A DNA stretch of 35,314 bases from Salinivirgaceae bacterium (GTDB lineage: Bacteria > Bacteroidota > Bacteroidia > Bacteroidales > Salinivirgaceae), in contig PKTE01000306.1 of the NCBI GenBank assembly GCA_002869335.1, positions 1-35,314 on the forward strand, given 5' to 3'. A program made the translations under genes and the position numbers. Below are positions 23,532 through 31,364 of this stretch, piece after piece. The notes under the pieces are model-generated. The model saw only the letters and a program-made list of their open reading frames with translations, ran no database searches and was not told where the DNA came from. Numbering within the stretch: the first letter of the stretch is position 1; each line of letters opens with the position of its first letter.

Positions 23532-24086
23532 ATGAAAAAAACTATTCTAATAATCATATTGATAAGTTCCATACAATTGGTCTCAGCACAAATAAAACCT
23601 ACAGGTGGTTTTGGCGCACCGTTAATTAATATAACCCAAATTGGAGATCAAACCGGACTAACCATTGGTGGAGGTGGTGGTTTGTATATTAACAGCCGCA
23701 TATTTATTGGAGGATTCGGTGAAGGGACAGTAATTGAGCACAATCCTTCTGAAGAGCCATACAACAAACACTATTTTGAAATGGGTTCAGGTGGTTTTTG
23801 GTTAGGATATAGTCAAAGGCTTAAAAGTAAACACTATGTGAACCTATCAGCCCAAATGGGGTTCGGAAGAGCTTACCTACTTCAAAATGAAGCTATCTCA
23901 TACTATGACGATATAAGCTATATAAAACCCATATTGGATTACGAATATCGTATTAATAAAATTGTAGGAATTGCAGTAGGAATAGCATGGCCTTTCTTTA
24001 GCGAATTTGAGATGCCTGTTTATGGAGCGAAAGATTTATCAAAACCTGCCGCAAGTATTACGTTAAAATTTGGATGGTTGCAGTAA
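23532..24086 (+). CDS. Small outer-membrane beta-barrel-like protein
   Basis: 184 residues. Signal peptide MKKTILIIILISSIQLVSAQ, then alternating amphipathic strands rich in Gly and aromatic residues (GLTIGGGGGLYINSRIFIGGF, YFEMGSGGFWLGYSQRL, YVNLSAQMGFGRAYLL, IVGIAVGIAWPF) and a C-terminal strand ending ITLKFGWLQ with the aromatic pattern of barrel proteins. Likely an eight-stranded barrel. It shares a 24-base upstream element with the membrane protein/regulator pair 0.9 kb earlier, so the three genes appear to form one regulon. Function unknown. Confidence 0.75.
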   Translation: MKKTILIIILISSIQLVSAQIKPTGGFGAPLINITQIGDQTGLTIGGGGGLYINSRIFIGGFGEGTVIEHNPSEEPYNKHYFEMGSGGFWLGYSQRLKSKHYVNLSAQMGFGRAYLLQNEAISYYDDISYIKPILDYEYRINKIVGIAVGIAWPFFSEFEMPVYGAKDLSKPAASITLKFGWLQ

Positions 24087-24092
24087 TTAATG

Positions 24093-24123
24093 AAAAAAAG
24101 ACTGACTTAAACAGGTCAGTCTT
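24093..24123. terminator. Bidirectional terminator between the beta-barrel gene and the lipoprotein gene
   Basis: AAGACTGAC (24098-24106) pairs with GTCAGTCTT (24115-24123). On minus it runs into seven T (24099-24093); on plus the tail is CTTCATT. It closes the minus-strand lipoprotein gene and probably the barrel gene. Confidence 0.85.
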
Positions 24124-24160
24124 CTTCATTATCAGGGAATTATATTGTTTTCTTGATAAG

Positions 24161-24952
24161 TTAATCTTCAATAATATCCATCAATATTGAAATTCCTGAG
24201 GCCAATAATGCTCCACCCAAAGCAGGACCAGGTCCAAAAATGGCAAGTCTTCTAGCCCATCTGAGATCAGCTAATACCGCATCTATTATATCAAGAATAG
24301 TGATTTCTTTAGTTATATCAAAACCTACTAAATCATTCCATGCTTTATAATTTTCATTCCAATATTCAGTAGATTTTATACCTATTTCAATTGCTACTAA
24401 CATTGTTAATTTTTGATCATCTGTAAACCTTGACTCACTTATAACTTGTGATTTAATTATGTTATATTGTTCAATTACATTATTATAATTACGTGCCCGA
24501 TAAATTCTCTTTTCTAAATTTTTCAAGTATATTTTTTCAAGCTCTGATACCGTTCCATCAAAATCATCTAAAGGAGTCCACATTTTTGACTCAAATGAGT
24601 AAAAAGGATGGTAATTATAATTATAGTAATAAGCTTCATCAGCAGCTTGAACAGAAGCATTATAATCATATACCAATGGGTGACCTTGGAAAAATTCTAT
24701 ACCTTTTGCATATACAAAATTGCAAACTTGAAGTCTATCTGATTTATCTAATGATCCATCATTTATCTTACTTTCCAATTCATTATAAATAAATTCCAAG
24801 CCTTCATTATGAGCAAGCGCGATTTGCTCTATAATGTCTGGTTGTGATGCCTTAACTTGTCCATTAGTTGTCTCTTTTAAAACGTCGTCTTTTTCACAAG
24901 AAGCAAAAAGTCCGAATAAAAAAATTAGCGAAAGAATTTTAAATGTTTTCAT
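24161..24952 (-). CDS. Lipoprotein, unknown, with Gly-rich hydrophobic C-terminus
   Basis: 263 residues. MKTFKILSLIFLFGLFASCEKDD is a lipoprotein signal with lipobox FASC (Cys19), and the +2 to +4 acidic residues are the Bacteroidota pattern linked to surface export. The body is helical and Tyr/Asn-rich (e.g. AADEAYYYNYNYHPFYSF, RARNYNNVIEQYN), and the last ~30 residues are a hydrophobic Gly/Ala run (FGPGPALGGALLASGISILMDI) that resembles the tails of some bacteriocin-like or membrane-inserting peptides. Many Bacteroidota carry such lipoproteins; none has a known function that I can name. Single gene with its own terminator; the 173-base upstream gap has several repeats. Confidence 0.7.
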   Translation of the reverse strand: MKTFKILSLIFLFGLFASCEKDDVLKETTNGQVKASQPDIIEQIALAHNEGLEFIYNELESKINDGSLDKSDRLQVCNFVYAKGIEFFQGHPLVYDYNASVQAADEAYYYNYNYHPFYSFESKMWTPLDDFDGTVSELEKIYLKNLEKRIYRARNYNNVIEQYNIIKSQVISESRFTDDQKLTMLVAIEIGIKSTEYWNENYKAWNDLVGFDITKEITILDIIDAVLADLRWARRLAIFGPGPALGGALLASGISILMDIIED

Positions 24953-25125
24953 GTTTATAAATTTTAAGTAATAATTGTTTTTCGGGGGCGAATATAATTT
25001 GACTAATTATTACCTCAAAGAGAAATTGTACGAGCGGTTATTGTTATTGTATAAGCGGTACTAAGCAACTAATAACGAGCAAGTTTCACCTATATATAAA
25101 TTTTCGTCCCAAAACTGCGCAGTTT
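24953..25125 (-). promoter_or_regulatory. Leader region of the lipoprotein gene with inverted and direct repeats
   Basis: Read on minus toward the start: a perfect 14-base palindrome AAACTGCGCAGTTT (25112-25125) abuts the sbcC stop; two ACCGCT copies about two helical turns apart follow (around 25057 and 25038); then an 8-bp stem TAATAATT/AATTATTA (25005-25012 with 24969-24976) that encloses TTCGCCCCCGAA, ending about 16 bases before the ATG. The last could fold in the mRNA leader. A consensus promoter is not obvious. Confidence 0.4.
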
Positions 25126-28100
25126 CTAGATATTTAAACTGATAACACTCCCCTTTTCCGGATCATTTGAAACCAATATGGCATGATCAATTTCAGTCTG
25201 TAGTTCCTCCACATGAGAAATAATACCTACCGTTCGTTCTTCTTTTCTTAGTTGTTTCAGAGTGTCAAACACCAGTGAAAGAGACTCTTTATCTAATGAC
25301 CCAAATCCTTCATCCATAAAGAAAAACTGTTGCTTTACTTTTTGATATTGTTGTATTTGCTCACTCAAAGCCATGGCCAAAGATAATGCAGCCTGAAAGG
25401 TTTGCCCTCCACTTAATGTTTTTAATAATCGTGTTTTTCCTTCGTGTAAATAATCTCGGACAATAAAATTATATTTATCATCTACATCCAACTCCAATTG
25501 ATTATGAGTTAGCTTTTTAAACCTTTCATTGGCTATTGAACAGAGCTGCTTAAGATAGATTTGACTTACCCATTTTACAAAACCATCGCCTCTGAACATT
25601 CTATTGAGCACATCCAGATTGCGTTTCCTTTTTTCCAACTCTGTCAGCTCTTTTTGAAGATTTTGTTTAATGGCTAACTTCTTATTCAACTCATCCAATT
25701 GGCTTTGCAAAGCTCCTAATTGTTCCTCATTAGAACTTATTTGGGTTTTAAGGGATTCATATACTTGCTGTAATTCTTTGAGTTTTTCCTCATCAAAAGA
25801 TTGGTCACCCCCTTTTGCTTTTAACTCGGTTACTTTGTTTTCAACTAAATGTAACTCCTTATTAAACGCATCTAATTCAGACTTAACCTCTTCTACATTA
25901 AACTGTTCAGACAATATGTTACTTACCTCATCAATAGATTCAAAATTATCTTCCTTTAATTGTGAATAGATATGGTTTTTCAAGTCAGCAAGCTTTTTAG
26001 CTAAATCATTTTGAAACTTCTCATTCTGCTCAGATTCAATTTTTATACGATCTAATTGTTTTTCAATTTTTGTTAATTCTTCACCAGCTATTCGAAATGC
26101 TTGCAGAGACTTATTAATCTCGTCAAGTTTTTGATCAATTTCACCTTCTGTCAATGCTAACCACTTTGTATCAATTTCTTCTAGCATAGCTACTTTTTGC
26201 CCATTTAGCTGATTCCAAAGGGTTTTATTTTCATCAATTTGTTCATTGATAATTTCAATTGAATTTTGATTATCCAAAGTCTGATCTGTTTGCTGAATTT
26301 CCTGTTCTAACGAAGCAATACTCTTTTTTTGGATTTCCAGATTTTGAACTGTATCTGTCAATTCTTGACGCGTAAGCTTAAGTGGAATCTCTTTTTGCTG
26401 AATCAAACAATTATTTAAAGATTTTTGAAGCTCTTCAACTTGCTGCTTACGTTCATTAACCTCACTTCCCTCCTGCTTGAAACGCTTCTTTAAATTATCG
26501 AATTGAACCAATGACTGCGATAAAAGATCTTTTAGCTTTTGTAACTTTATAATTTCCTTTTGCAACAATTCCCGCTCGGCAGTAGCTTTATCATCCGTAT
26601 AAGGCTCAGGATGCTCAATTGACCCACATAATGGGCATTTCTCCCCTTCCTTTAGCTCCTTTGCATGTGTTGCCAGGTGAAACTTCACGCTCAATTTCTC
26701 TTTAAGCAACTCACTATCAGTAAGTTTTTGATTAACAGTCTTTAATGATTCTGAAATAAGCTCAACAGCCTCATTCACTTTCATCTCAGTTGCCGGTTTA
26801 TCTGTATTTAGTTTATCATAAACTACATTCAGAATCTCAATTCGTTCCTCTGTAAGTTCCCCAATAAGTTTTTCAACCTTTTGAAGTTCAGATGTTGCAG
26901 CTTTTAGTCTTTGTTTTAGATTATCTTCTTCGGTATAACTTGCTTGTAATTTATACAATTCACCTTCGTTGGGCAGCTCTTTCTTTAGATCAATTAGTTG
27001 CTTTTTCTTAATCTGATTCTTTTCTGAAAGTGACTTAATCTTATGTGCTTCAGTTTCCTTCTTAGTAGTCAAATCCTTTATGATTTGATCTAACGATTTT
27101 AATTCAAACTCAACTCGCTTTATTTTTATGGTTTTCTCAAGAGCAGAAATCTGTTTCCTGTGTTGCTCATCATCTCCTATTGCATCTTTGATTTGAGAAT
27201 GGGTCTTTTCATGTTGAACATTTTGCTTAAGCAAGTCTTCTTTTTGACTGAGTATTTCTTTTTGATTTGATCTTACTTGCAAAATTTCATCATCTAACTC
27301 TTTTACCCTGGATAAAAGATGAGCATATGATAAGCGCGTTTTCTCGTATTTCGCAACTTGCAAATTAAGAGATTTATAATGCTCTTTTTTATTTTGAAGT
27401 TGTTGCAACTGCTCTTTTGTCTTATGAAACTCTTCAACCAGCTCTTTCATCTCAAGAGCCCTGGAACGCTCCTTATCTTTTTCTTGTAAGGAATCTTTTA
27501 ATTTCTCTAACGTATTTTTTCTTTCTAAAATCTCTATCTGGAATTGCTCAATACGCTCAGGTTTATACTCTTCAAGTTCTTGCAAACGGCCTTCCAATGA
27601 AGTAATAGAGTCCTTCGTTGCTGAAAAAAGTTTACTCACAGAATCTCTCAAATCAAAACGGTCAAGTGGAAAAAGCTCTCTTAGCATTTTAGTACGATCA
27701 GCAGGCGATAATTGCACAAACTCATTGAATTTGCCTTGTGGGATAATCACAATCTGTTTAAAATGATCGTATTTCAAGCCTGTAACATAGGTTGCATCTG
27801 CGCTTTCCAATGGCACCCACTGACCTGATTTCCAATGATAAGCCTTTCTATCACTTTTAGAAATATCCTCAAAATTTTTACTATTTCGACGTGCAAAAGC
27901 TGTAAACCTATATTTTTCACCCTGATGTCTAAACTCAAAATCAATCTCCATTTCATTGCTTCTGAGATTCATCATATTGTAAAGTTTGGAATCCCTGTTA
28001 TTCAATCTTTCAGTCTCACCATACAAAGCGTACGAGATGGCTTCTAATATAGTAGACTTGCCACTTCCAACCGAGCCAAAAATACCAAATATCCCTGCAG

Positions 28101-28179
28101 AAGTTAAATTAGTAAAATTGATAACTACCTCTTTTTGATATGAATAAATACCATTTATAGTCAATTTTTCAGGTATCAT
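25126..28179 (-). CDS. sbcC: Exonuclease SbcC (Rad50-like ATPase)
   Basis: ATPase subunit of the SbcCD (Mre11-Rad50-like) nuclease, which cuts DNA hairpins and ends and removes palindromes. 1017 residues: Walker A GSVGSGKST (35-43), Q-loop region VIIPQGKFNEFVQL (~150), two long coiled-coil arms meeting at a zinc hook CPLCG (Cys515, Cys518), ABC signature LSGGQTFQAALSLAMAL (~910) and Walker B FFMDEGFGSLD (~950), ending in the D- and H-loop IISHVEELQ. All catalytic parts are present, so sbcC itself looks intact. Its ATG overlaps the sbcD stop (ATGA), showing tight coupling. Because sbcD has an internal stop, translation of sbcC may be lowered by polarity unless it starts independently. Confidence 0.96.
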   Translation of the reverse strand: MIPEKLTINGIYSYQKEVVINFTNLTSAGIFGIFGSVGSGKSTILEAISYALYGETERLNNRDSKLYNMMNLRSNEMEIDFEFRHQGEKYRFTAFARRNSKNFEDISKSDRKAYHWKSGQWVPLESADATYVTGLKYDHFKQIVIIPQGKFNEFVQLSPADRTKMLRELFPLDRFDLRDSVSKLFSATKDSITSLEGRLQELEEYKPERIEQFQIEILERKNTLEKLKDSLQEKDKERSRALEMKELVEEFHKTKEQLQQLQNKKEHYKSLNLQVAKYEKTRLSYAHLLSRVKELDDEILQVRSNQKEILSQKEDLLKQNVQHEKTHSQIKDAIGDDEQHRKQISALEKTIKIKRVEFELKSLDQIIKDLTTKKETEAHKIKSLSEKNQIKKKQLIDLKKELPNEGELYKLQASYTEEDNLKQRLKAATSELQKVEKLIGELTEERIEILNVVYDKLNTDKPATEMKVNEAVELISESLKTVNQKLTDSELLKEKLSVKFHLATHAKELKEGEKCPLCGSIEHPEPYTDDKATAERELLQKEIIKLQKLKDLLSQSLVQFDNLKKRFKQEGSEVNERKQQVEELQKSLNNCLIQQKEIPLKLTRQELTDTVQNLEIQKKSIASLEQEIQQTDQTLDNQNSIEIINEQIDENKTLWNQLNGQKVAMLEEIDTKWLALTEGEIDQKLDEINKSLQAFRIAGEELTKIEKQLDRIKIESEQNEKFQNDLAKKLADLKNHIYSQLKEDNFESIDEVSNILSEQFNVEEVKSELDAFNKELHLVENKVTELKAKGGDQSFDEEKLKELQQVYESLKTQISSNEEQLGALQSQLDELNKKLAIKQNLQKELTELEKRKRNLDVLNRMFRGDGFVKWVSQIYLKQLCSIANERFKKLTHNQLELDVDDKYNFIVRDYLHEGKTRLLKTLSGGQTFQAALSLAMALSEQIQQYQKVKQQFFFMDEGFGSLDKESLSLVFDTLKQLRKEERTVGIISHVEELQTEIDHAILVSNDPEKGSVISLNI

Positions 28180-29393
28180 TTACTCTCCTTTTGATTTAAA
28201 ATTTCGTTGAATAAAGCCATTATCTCTTCGTTAGGCTCTTGCTCCTGCGTTTCTCTAAAGTATTTCTTAAACAACTCATTCACAGACTGATTCATATCAA
28301 TCCGCTGATTCTCATTTTCTAATTCATTCCTATTTTTAGGTTCTGGAATAATATTAACAAGATTCTCACTTGCATCTCGTAACATTTTATTCTGTTCTGC
28401 AGTTAAAAAATCATCTGTACGCATTGTCAATTCTGCAAATACTTCTCTATTATCTTCTAACCATTTAACCGCATCATTAACATTATCAAAGGTTTTACGT
28501 TTCAATTTTCGCACTTTTTGCAATGCCACCTTTTCAATTAGTGCAGCTTTTCCCGGCTCAATATCAATAATATGTATATACTTCTCCTGTCCTGATTCAC
28601 TAAAACTATAGGCTAAAGGACTGCCAGAATAATAGACGGGAATTTTACCACCATTTATTTCCTGCGATCGATGCAAATGCCCTAAAGCGACATACTGCAA
28701 TTGCTCAGGAAATAAATCCGCATAAACTACGGAAGCATTACCAACTTTTACAGGCTTTTCACCTTCAGGCTCTTATGGGGGCTCAGAATCTCTATTCCAA
28801 ACAAAGAGATGGGCCATTGCAATATTTACTCCACTTGTATCACAATATTTTTCAGCCAAAGCTTTCCATTGTTTTTCAAGCAATTCACGTAAGCCTTGCT
28901 CCTCTTCTTTTCCCAAAAACATCTTCATTCGGATTTCGCTTGCATATGGTGTATGTAAAATTCTCAAAGGAACTTCTGTGCTTGGTAATTTCAATTCTAC
29001 ATATCCTTCATCAGACTTGAGCACTTTTAGACCACTATCAATCTCAAAATGAGGCAAGATACTATTGGGAAATCCTATAAAAATGATTCCATTCTCACGG
29101 GCTAAGGGATCTGGGGCTTCAATACGCTGAGGTGAATCATGATTTCCAGCAATAGCAATTACGGGACGGTAACCATTCTTACTCATTTTTTTTAACGCTT
29201 TATAAAAAAGCTCCGTTGCTTCGTTTGAAGGGTTAGCTACATCAAAAAGGTCACCGGCTACAACTATAACATCAACATCCTGCTGCTCTGCTATTTCGTG
29301 TATTTCATCCAAAACTAATTGCTGCTCAGCTAACCGCTCTCGGTTATATAAACGCTTCCCTAAATGCCAGTCAGAAGTATGTAATATTTTCAA
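28176..29393 (-). pseudogene. sbcD: Exonuclease SbcD (Mre11-like), interrupted by an in-frame TAA
   Basis: Nuclease subunit of SbcCD. Reading from TTG 29393 (MKILHTSDWHLGKRLYNRER, the exact family start; no ATG is available), the frame has the phosphoesterase motifs SDWHLG, VVAGDLFDVANPS, AIAGNHDSPQR, then AMAHLFVW, and stops at TAA 28775-28773 after SEPP, residue 206. The same frame continues without any shift: EPEGEKPVKVGNASVVYADLF, then LQYVALGHLHRSQ (the last metal His), to a stop that overlaps sbcC. Full length would be 405 codons, normal for SbcD. The family usually reads EEPEGE here, so GAA to TAA by one base explains it. The catalytic His/Asp site is split, so the truncated form would be inactive. 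It may be a true nonsense mutation, a recoded codon, or a sequencing error. Confidence 0.85.
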
Positions 29394-29419
29394 AGCCTCT
29401 CTATTTTAATTATTAAAAT

Positions 29420-29427
29420 CAAAGATA
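29420..29427 (-). promoter_or_regulatory. -7 element (TATCTTTG) of the sbcDC operon
   Basis: On minus, TATCTTTG matches TAnnTTTG exactly and lies 26 bases before the TTG start of sbcD. No TTTG at the standard -33 distance is seen. Confidence 0.42.
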
Positions 29428-29470
29428 CTAATGTTCAAAAGATATTTGTAATTAGCTACTTTTTCATTTA

Positions 29471-29506
29471 TAAAAAAACTCCAAATCCCATTTTGGAATT
29501 TGGAGT
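29471..29506 (-). terminator. Rho-independent terminator of the racemase-like gene
   Basis: On minus: ACTCCAAAT (29506-29498), 11-base loop, ATTTGGAGT (29486-29478), then a run of T (29477-29472). It lies 22 bases past the stop of the gene at 29529. Confidence 0.88.
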
Positions 29507-29528
29507 CTATCATAAAGTAGTTTTTTAA

Positions 29529-30629
29529 CTATTCTTCAAAATTCAAATCAATAAATTTTGAATGCAATAACCTGGCAGTTGCCATATAAGAAGGATTGAA
29601 GCATAAAGCATCATTTATTGAATACTTTTTCTTTCCATCTTTGGTCTTATTTTTTCCTAAATCATAAACAGTCATATCTGATGTAGTACCAACAAAATCT
29701 ATGGTTTTATCTTTTGGTGTCAGATCTTGATAATCAACATCCAAAAGTCCAAAGTCAACAATAGCTTTATAGGTTGTCTTGTCCATATCATCGTCTTCAA
29801 AATCTGCGGTATGACCAATATTTGCCTCATTTATAACTCCATCAGGAACAATTCCTTTTTGCTCTAACTCTATAATATTGGCATAAAAATTAAATGTATC
29901 CGTATTCAAATCCAAAAACTGTTCATTATCATATGGACTAGTTCCAAAAAAAGCAGATTCCCCAATTCTAAAATGATTGATCTCCGGCGGCACATTACCT
30001 TGTTCCAATAAAGGAAGTGTAATTGAGCTTCCTCCTGAAATAAGATCAATCTTTTTATTGTACTTGTATTCAATCAGTTTTTTATAGAGTGTTAATTGCA
30101 ATAACTTATCATAAGATGGCTCCACGCCATACATGCAGCCAAGATTAGAACCAAGTCCAATAACCTCAATATTTGATAATTCGAAAACCTTTTCATAAAA
30201 GTTCATTAAATTATCTCTTTCTATACCTTCTCTCAGCTCACCAAGCTCAATCATCAATATTATCTGATGTGTTTTATTTTGTTTTTTAGCTGCTTTACTA
30301 AGTGCCTGAATAGTATTGTAAGATGAGTTAAGAGATACATCTGCATATTTCACAACTTCATCGGCGTATATTCTAGCCGGCGGCTTAATATAAATGGTTC
30401 TAATATCTGGGTAAACTGATTTAAGGTTTTTCAAACTTGTGAGTCTGGAATCTCCAACGGAATGCAAACTTTCTACGATTTCAGGAACCAAAATTCTTTT
30501 AAGAAACTCTTTATCTCCTGAAAAAACTTTTGTTACAAGACTCCATTGCACATTGTGCTTATTTAAATAATTGGTAATCTTACGTATATTGTTTTTTATC
30601 TCTTCAGTCTTTATGGTTAAATGTGCCAT
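29529..30629 (-). CDS. Alanine/ornithine-racemase-like PLP enzyme
   Basis: Fold-type III PLP-dependent enzyme of the alanine racemase superfamily, cytosolic. 366 residues. K34 in SLVTKVFSG is the probable PLP lysine; LMIELGELREGIERDN, GLGSNLGCMYG and DLISGGSSITLPLLEQG are the barrel motifs, and HFRIGESAFFGTSPYDN is the phosphate-binding end. This pattern is that of the alanine/ornithine racemase family (Orr-like) rather than of Alr used in peptidoglycan synthesis. Alternative substrates (ornithine, lysine, another amino acid) cannot be distinguished. It lies 111 bases downstream of the GNAT gene on the same strand, with a terminator between, so it is probably separately expressed. Confidence 0.85.
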   Translation of the reverse strand: MAHLTIKTEEIKNNIRKITNYLNKHNVQWSLVTKVFSGDKEFLKRILVPEIVESLHSVGDSRLTSLKNLKSVYPDIRTIYIKPPARIYADEVVKYADVSLNSSYNTIQALSKAAKKQNKTHQIILMIELGELREGIERDNLMNFYEKVFELSNIEVIGLGSNLGCMYGVEPSYDKLLQLTLYKKLIEYKYNKKIDLISGGSSITLPLLEQGNVPPEINHFRIGESAFFGTSPYDNEQFLDLNTDTFNFYANIIELEQKGIVPDGVINEANIGHTADFEDDDMDKTTYKAIVDFGLLDVDYQDLTPKDKTIDFVGTTSDMTVYDLGKNKTKDGKKKYSINDALCFNPSYMATARLLHSKFIDLNFEE

Positions 30630-30650
30630 AAGTTTTTATTTAGTTAAACA

Positions 30651-30699
30651 AAAAGAATAACCAGATGGTTTTGATCGATATCTTCCCATTGGTTATTCT
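30651..30699 (-). terminator. Terminator of the GNAT gene
   Basis: On minus, AGAATAACCA (30699-30690) pairs with TGGTTATTCT (30663-30654), extended inward by ATGG/CCAT around a one-base bulge, and is followed by TTTTTG. Confidence 0.72.
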
Positions 30700-30740
30700 C
30701 ATCTTATTCTTAAGCAAGGTTACAAGAATTAAGCTCAATA

Positions 30741-31184
30741 CTATTTATTATCGTACCTCATCTCAGCATACTTACTTGTAAATCCTAATCTTTCATAAAG
30801 TCTTTTTGCTGGATTGTCATATTCCACGTGTAGTTTAACACTTCCTTCTGCTTCTTTAAATGAACGTTTTACAATTTGGCCGCCAAATCCTTTACCACGA
30901 TATGACGCATCAACAGCCACATAAACCAAGATATTATCGGGAATATATCCGTTCATGCCTGTTTTATTCATAATTAAACCACCAACAAGCTTTTTCTCAT
31001 AAAATGCTGCCAGTAAAAAGCCGCCTGGTTTATTATCCATACCAAATGCATAATCAATAGATTTGTTAATATCCGGCTTAGGATCCCCAAATCTACCGAG
31101 GTGCACAAACATAAAATCTAAAAACTCTTCTCTTGTAATTTCTTTAAAATCTTCTTCTTTTGTAATTTTTACAATTTCTAACAT
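30741..31184 (-). CDS. GNAT-family N-acetyltransferase
   Basis: Transfers an acetyl group from acetyl-CoA to an amine of a small molecule or protein. 147 residues. The GNAT core is plain: LAAFYEKKLVGGLIMNK (strands 2-4), then VYVAVDASYRGKGFGGQIVKRSFKEA, where R-G-K-G-F-G is the CoA pyrophosphate loop, and LHVEYDNPAKRLYERLGF, the motif B end. The substrate is unknown. The neighbour is the racemase-like gene, which may hint at an amino acid substrate, but the terminator between them weakens that. The start codon sits within the palindrome ACATATGT. Confidence 0.88.
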   Translation of the reverse strand: MLEIVKITKEEDFKEITREEFLDFMFVHLGRFGDPKPDINKSIDYAFGMDNKPGGFLLAAFYEKKLVGGLIMNKTGMNGYIPDNILVYVAVDASYRGKGFGGQIVKRSFKEAEGSVKLHVEYDNPAKRLYERLGFTSKYAEMRYDNK

Positions 31185-31364
31185 ATGTTATAAAAGTTTA
31201 AAGTTCGGTTACATGATATAACTTTTAGTTAAATACCAAAATATTTTCATAATTATTTTGTACAGGCACTGAATTAATATTTTTAATTTAGGTAATAATA
31301 CTGATGTGTGTTTTGCGAATTATGACTAATTTGCATATCGTAAAAAGAAAACCATCGAAACTCA

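Noticed and set aside
24493-24792. Plus-strand open frame of 99 codons opposite the lipoprotein gene
   Set aside because: It is antisense to a gene with clear signal peptide and lipobox, and has no recognisable features.
25112-25125. Terminator for sbcC
   Set aside because: AAACTGCGCAGTTT is a perfect palindrome right after the stop but gives only a 5-bp stem and a short T tract, too weak to call with confidence; listed within the leader entry.
25670-25969. Plus-strand open frame of 99 codons opposite sbcC
   Set aside because: Ser/Cys/Asn-rich product typical of the antisense of coiled-coil coding sequence; sbcC is well supported.
28698-28800. Frameshift in sbcD
   Set aside because: Both halves are in the same frame; the only defect is the TAA codon. 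The run of five C just before it raised the suspicion, but no shift is needed.
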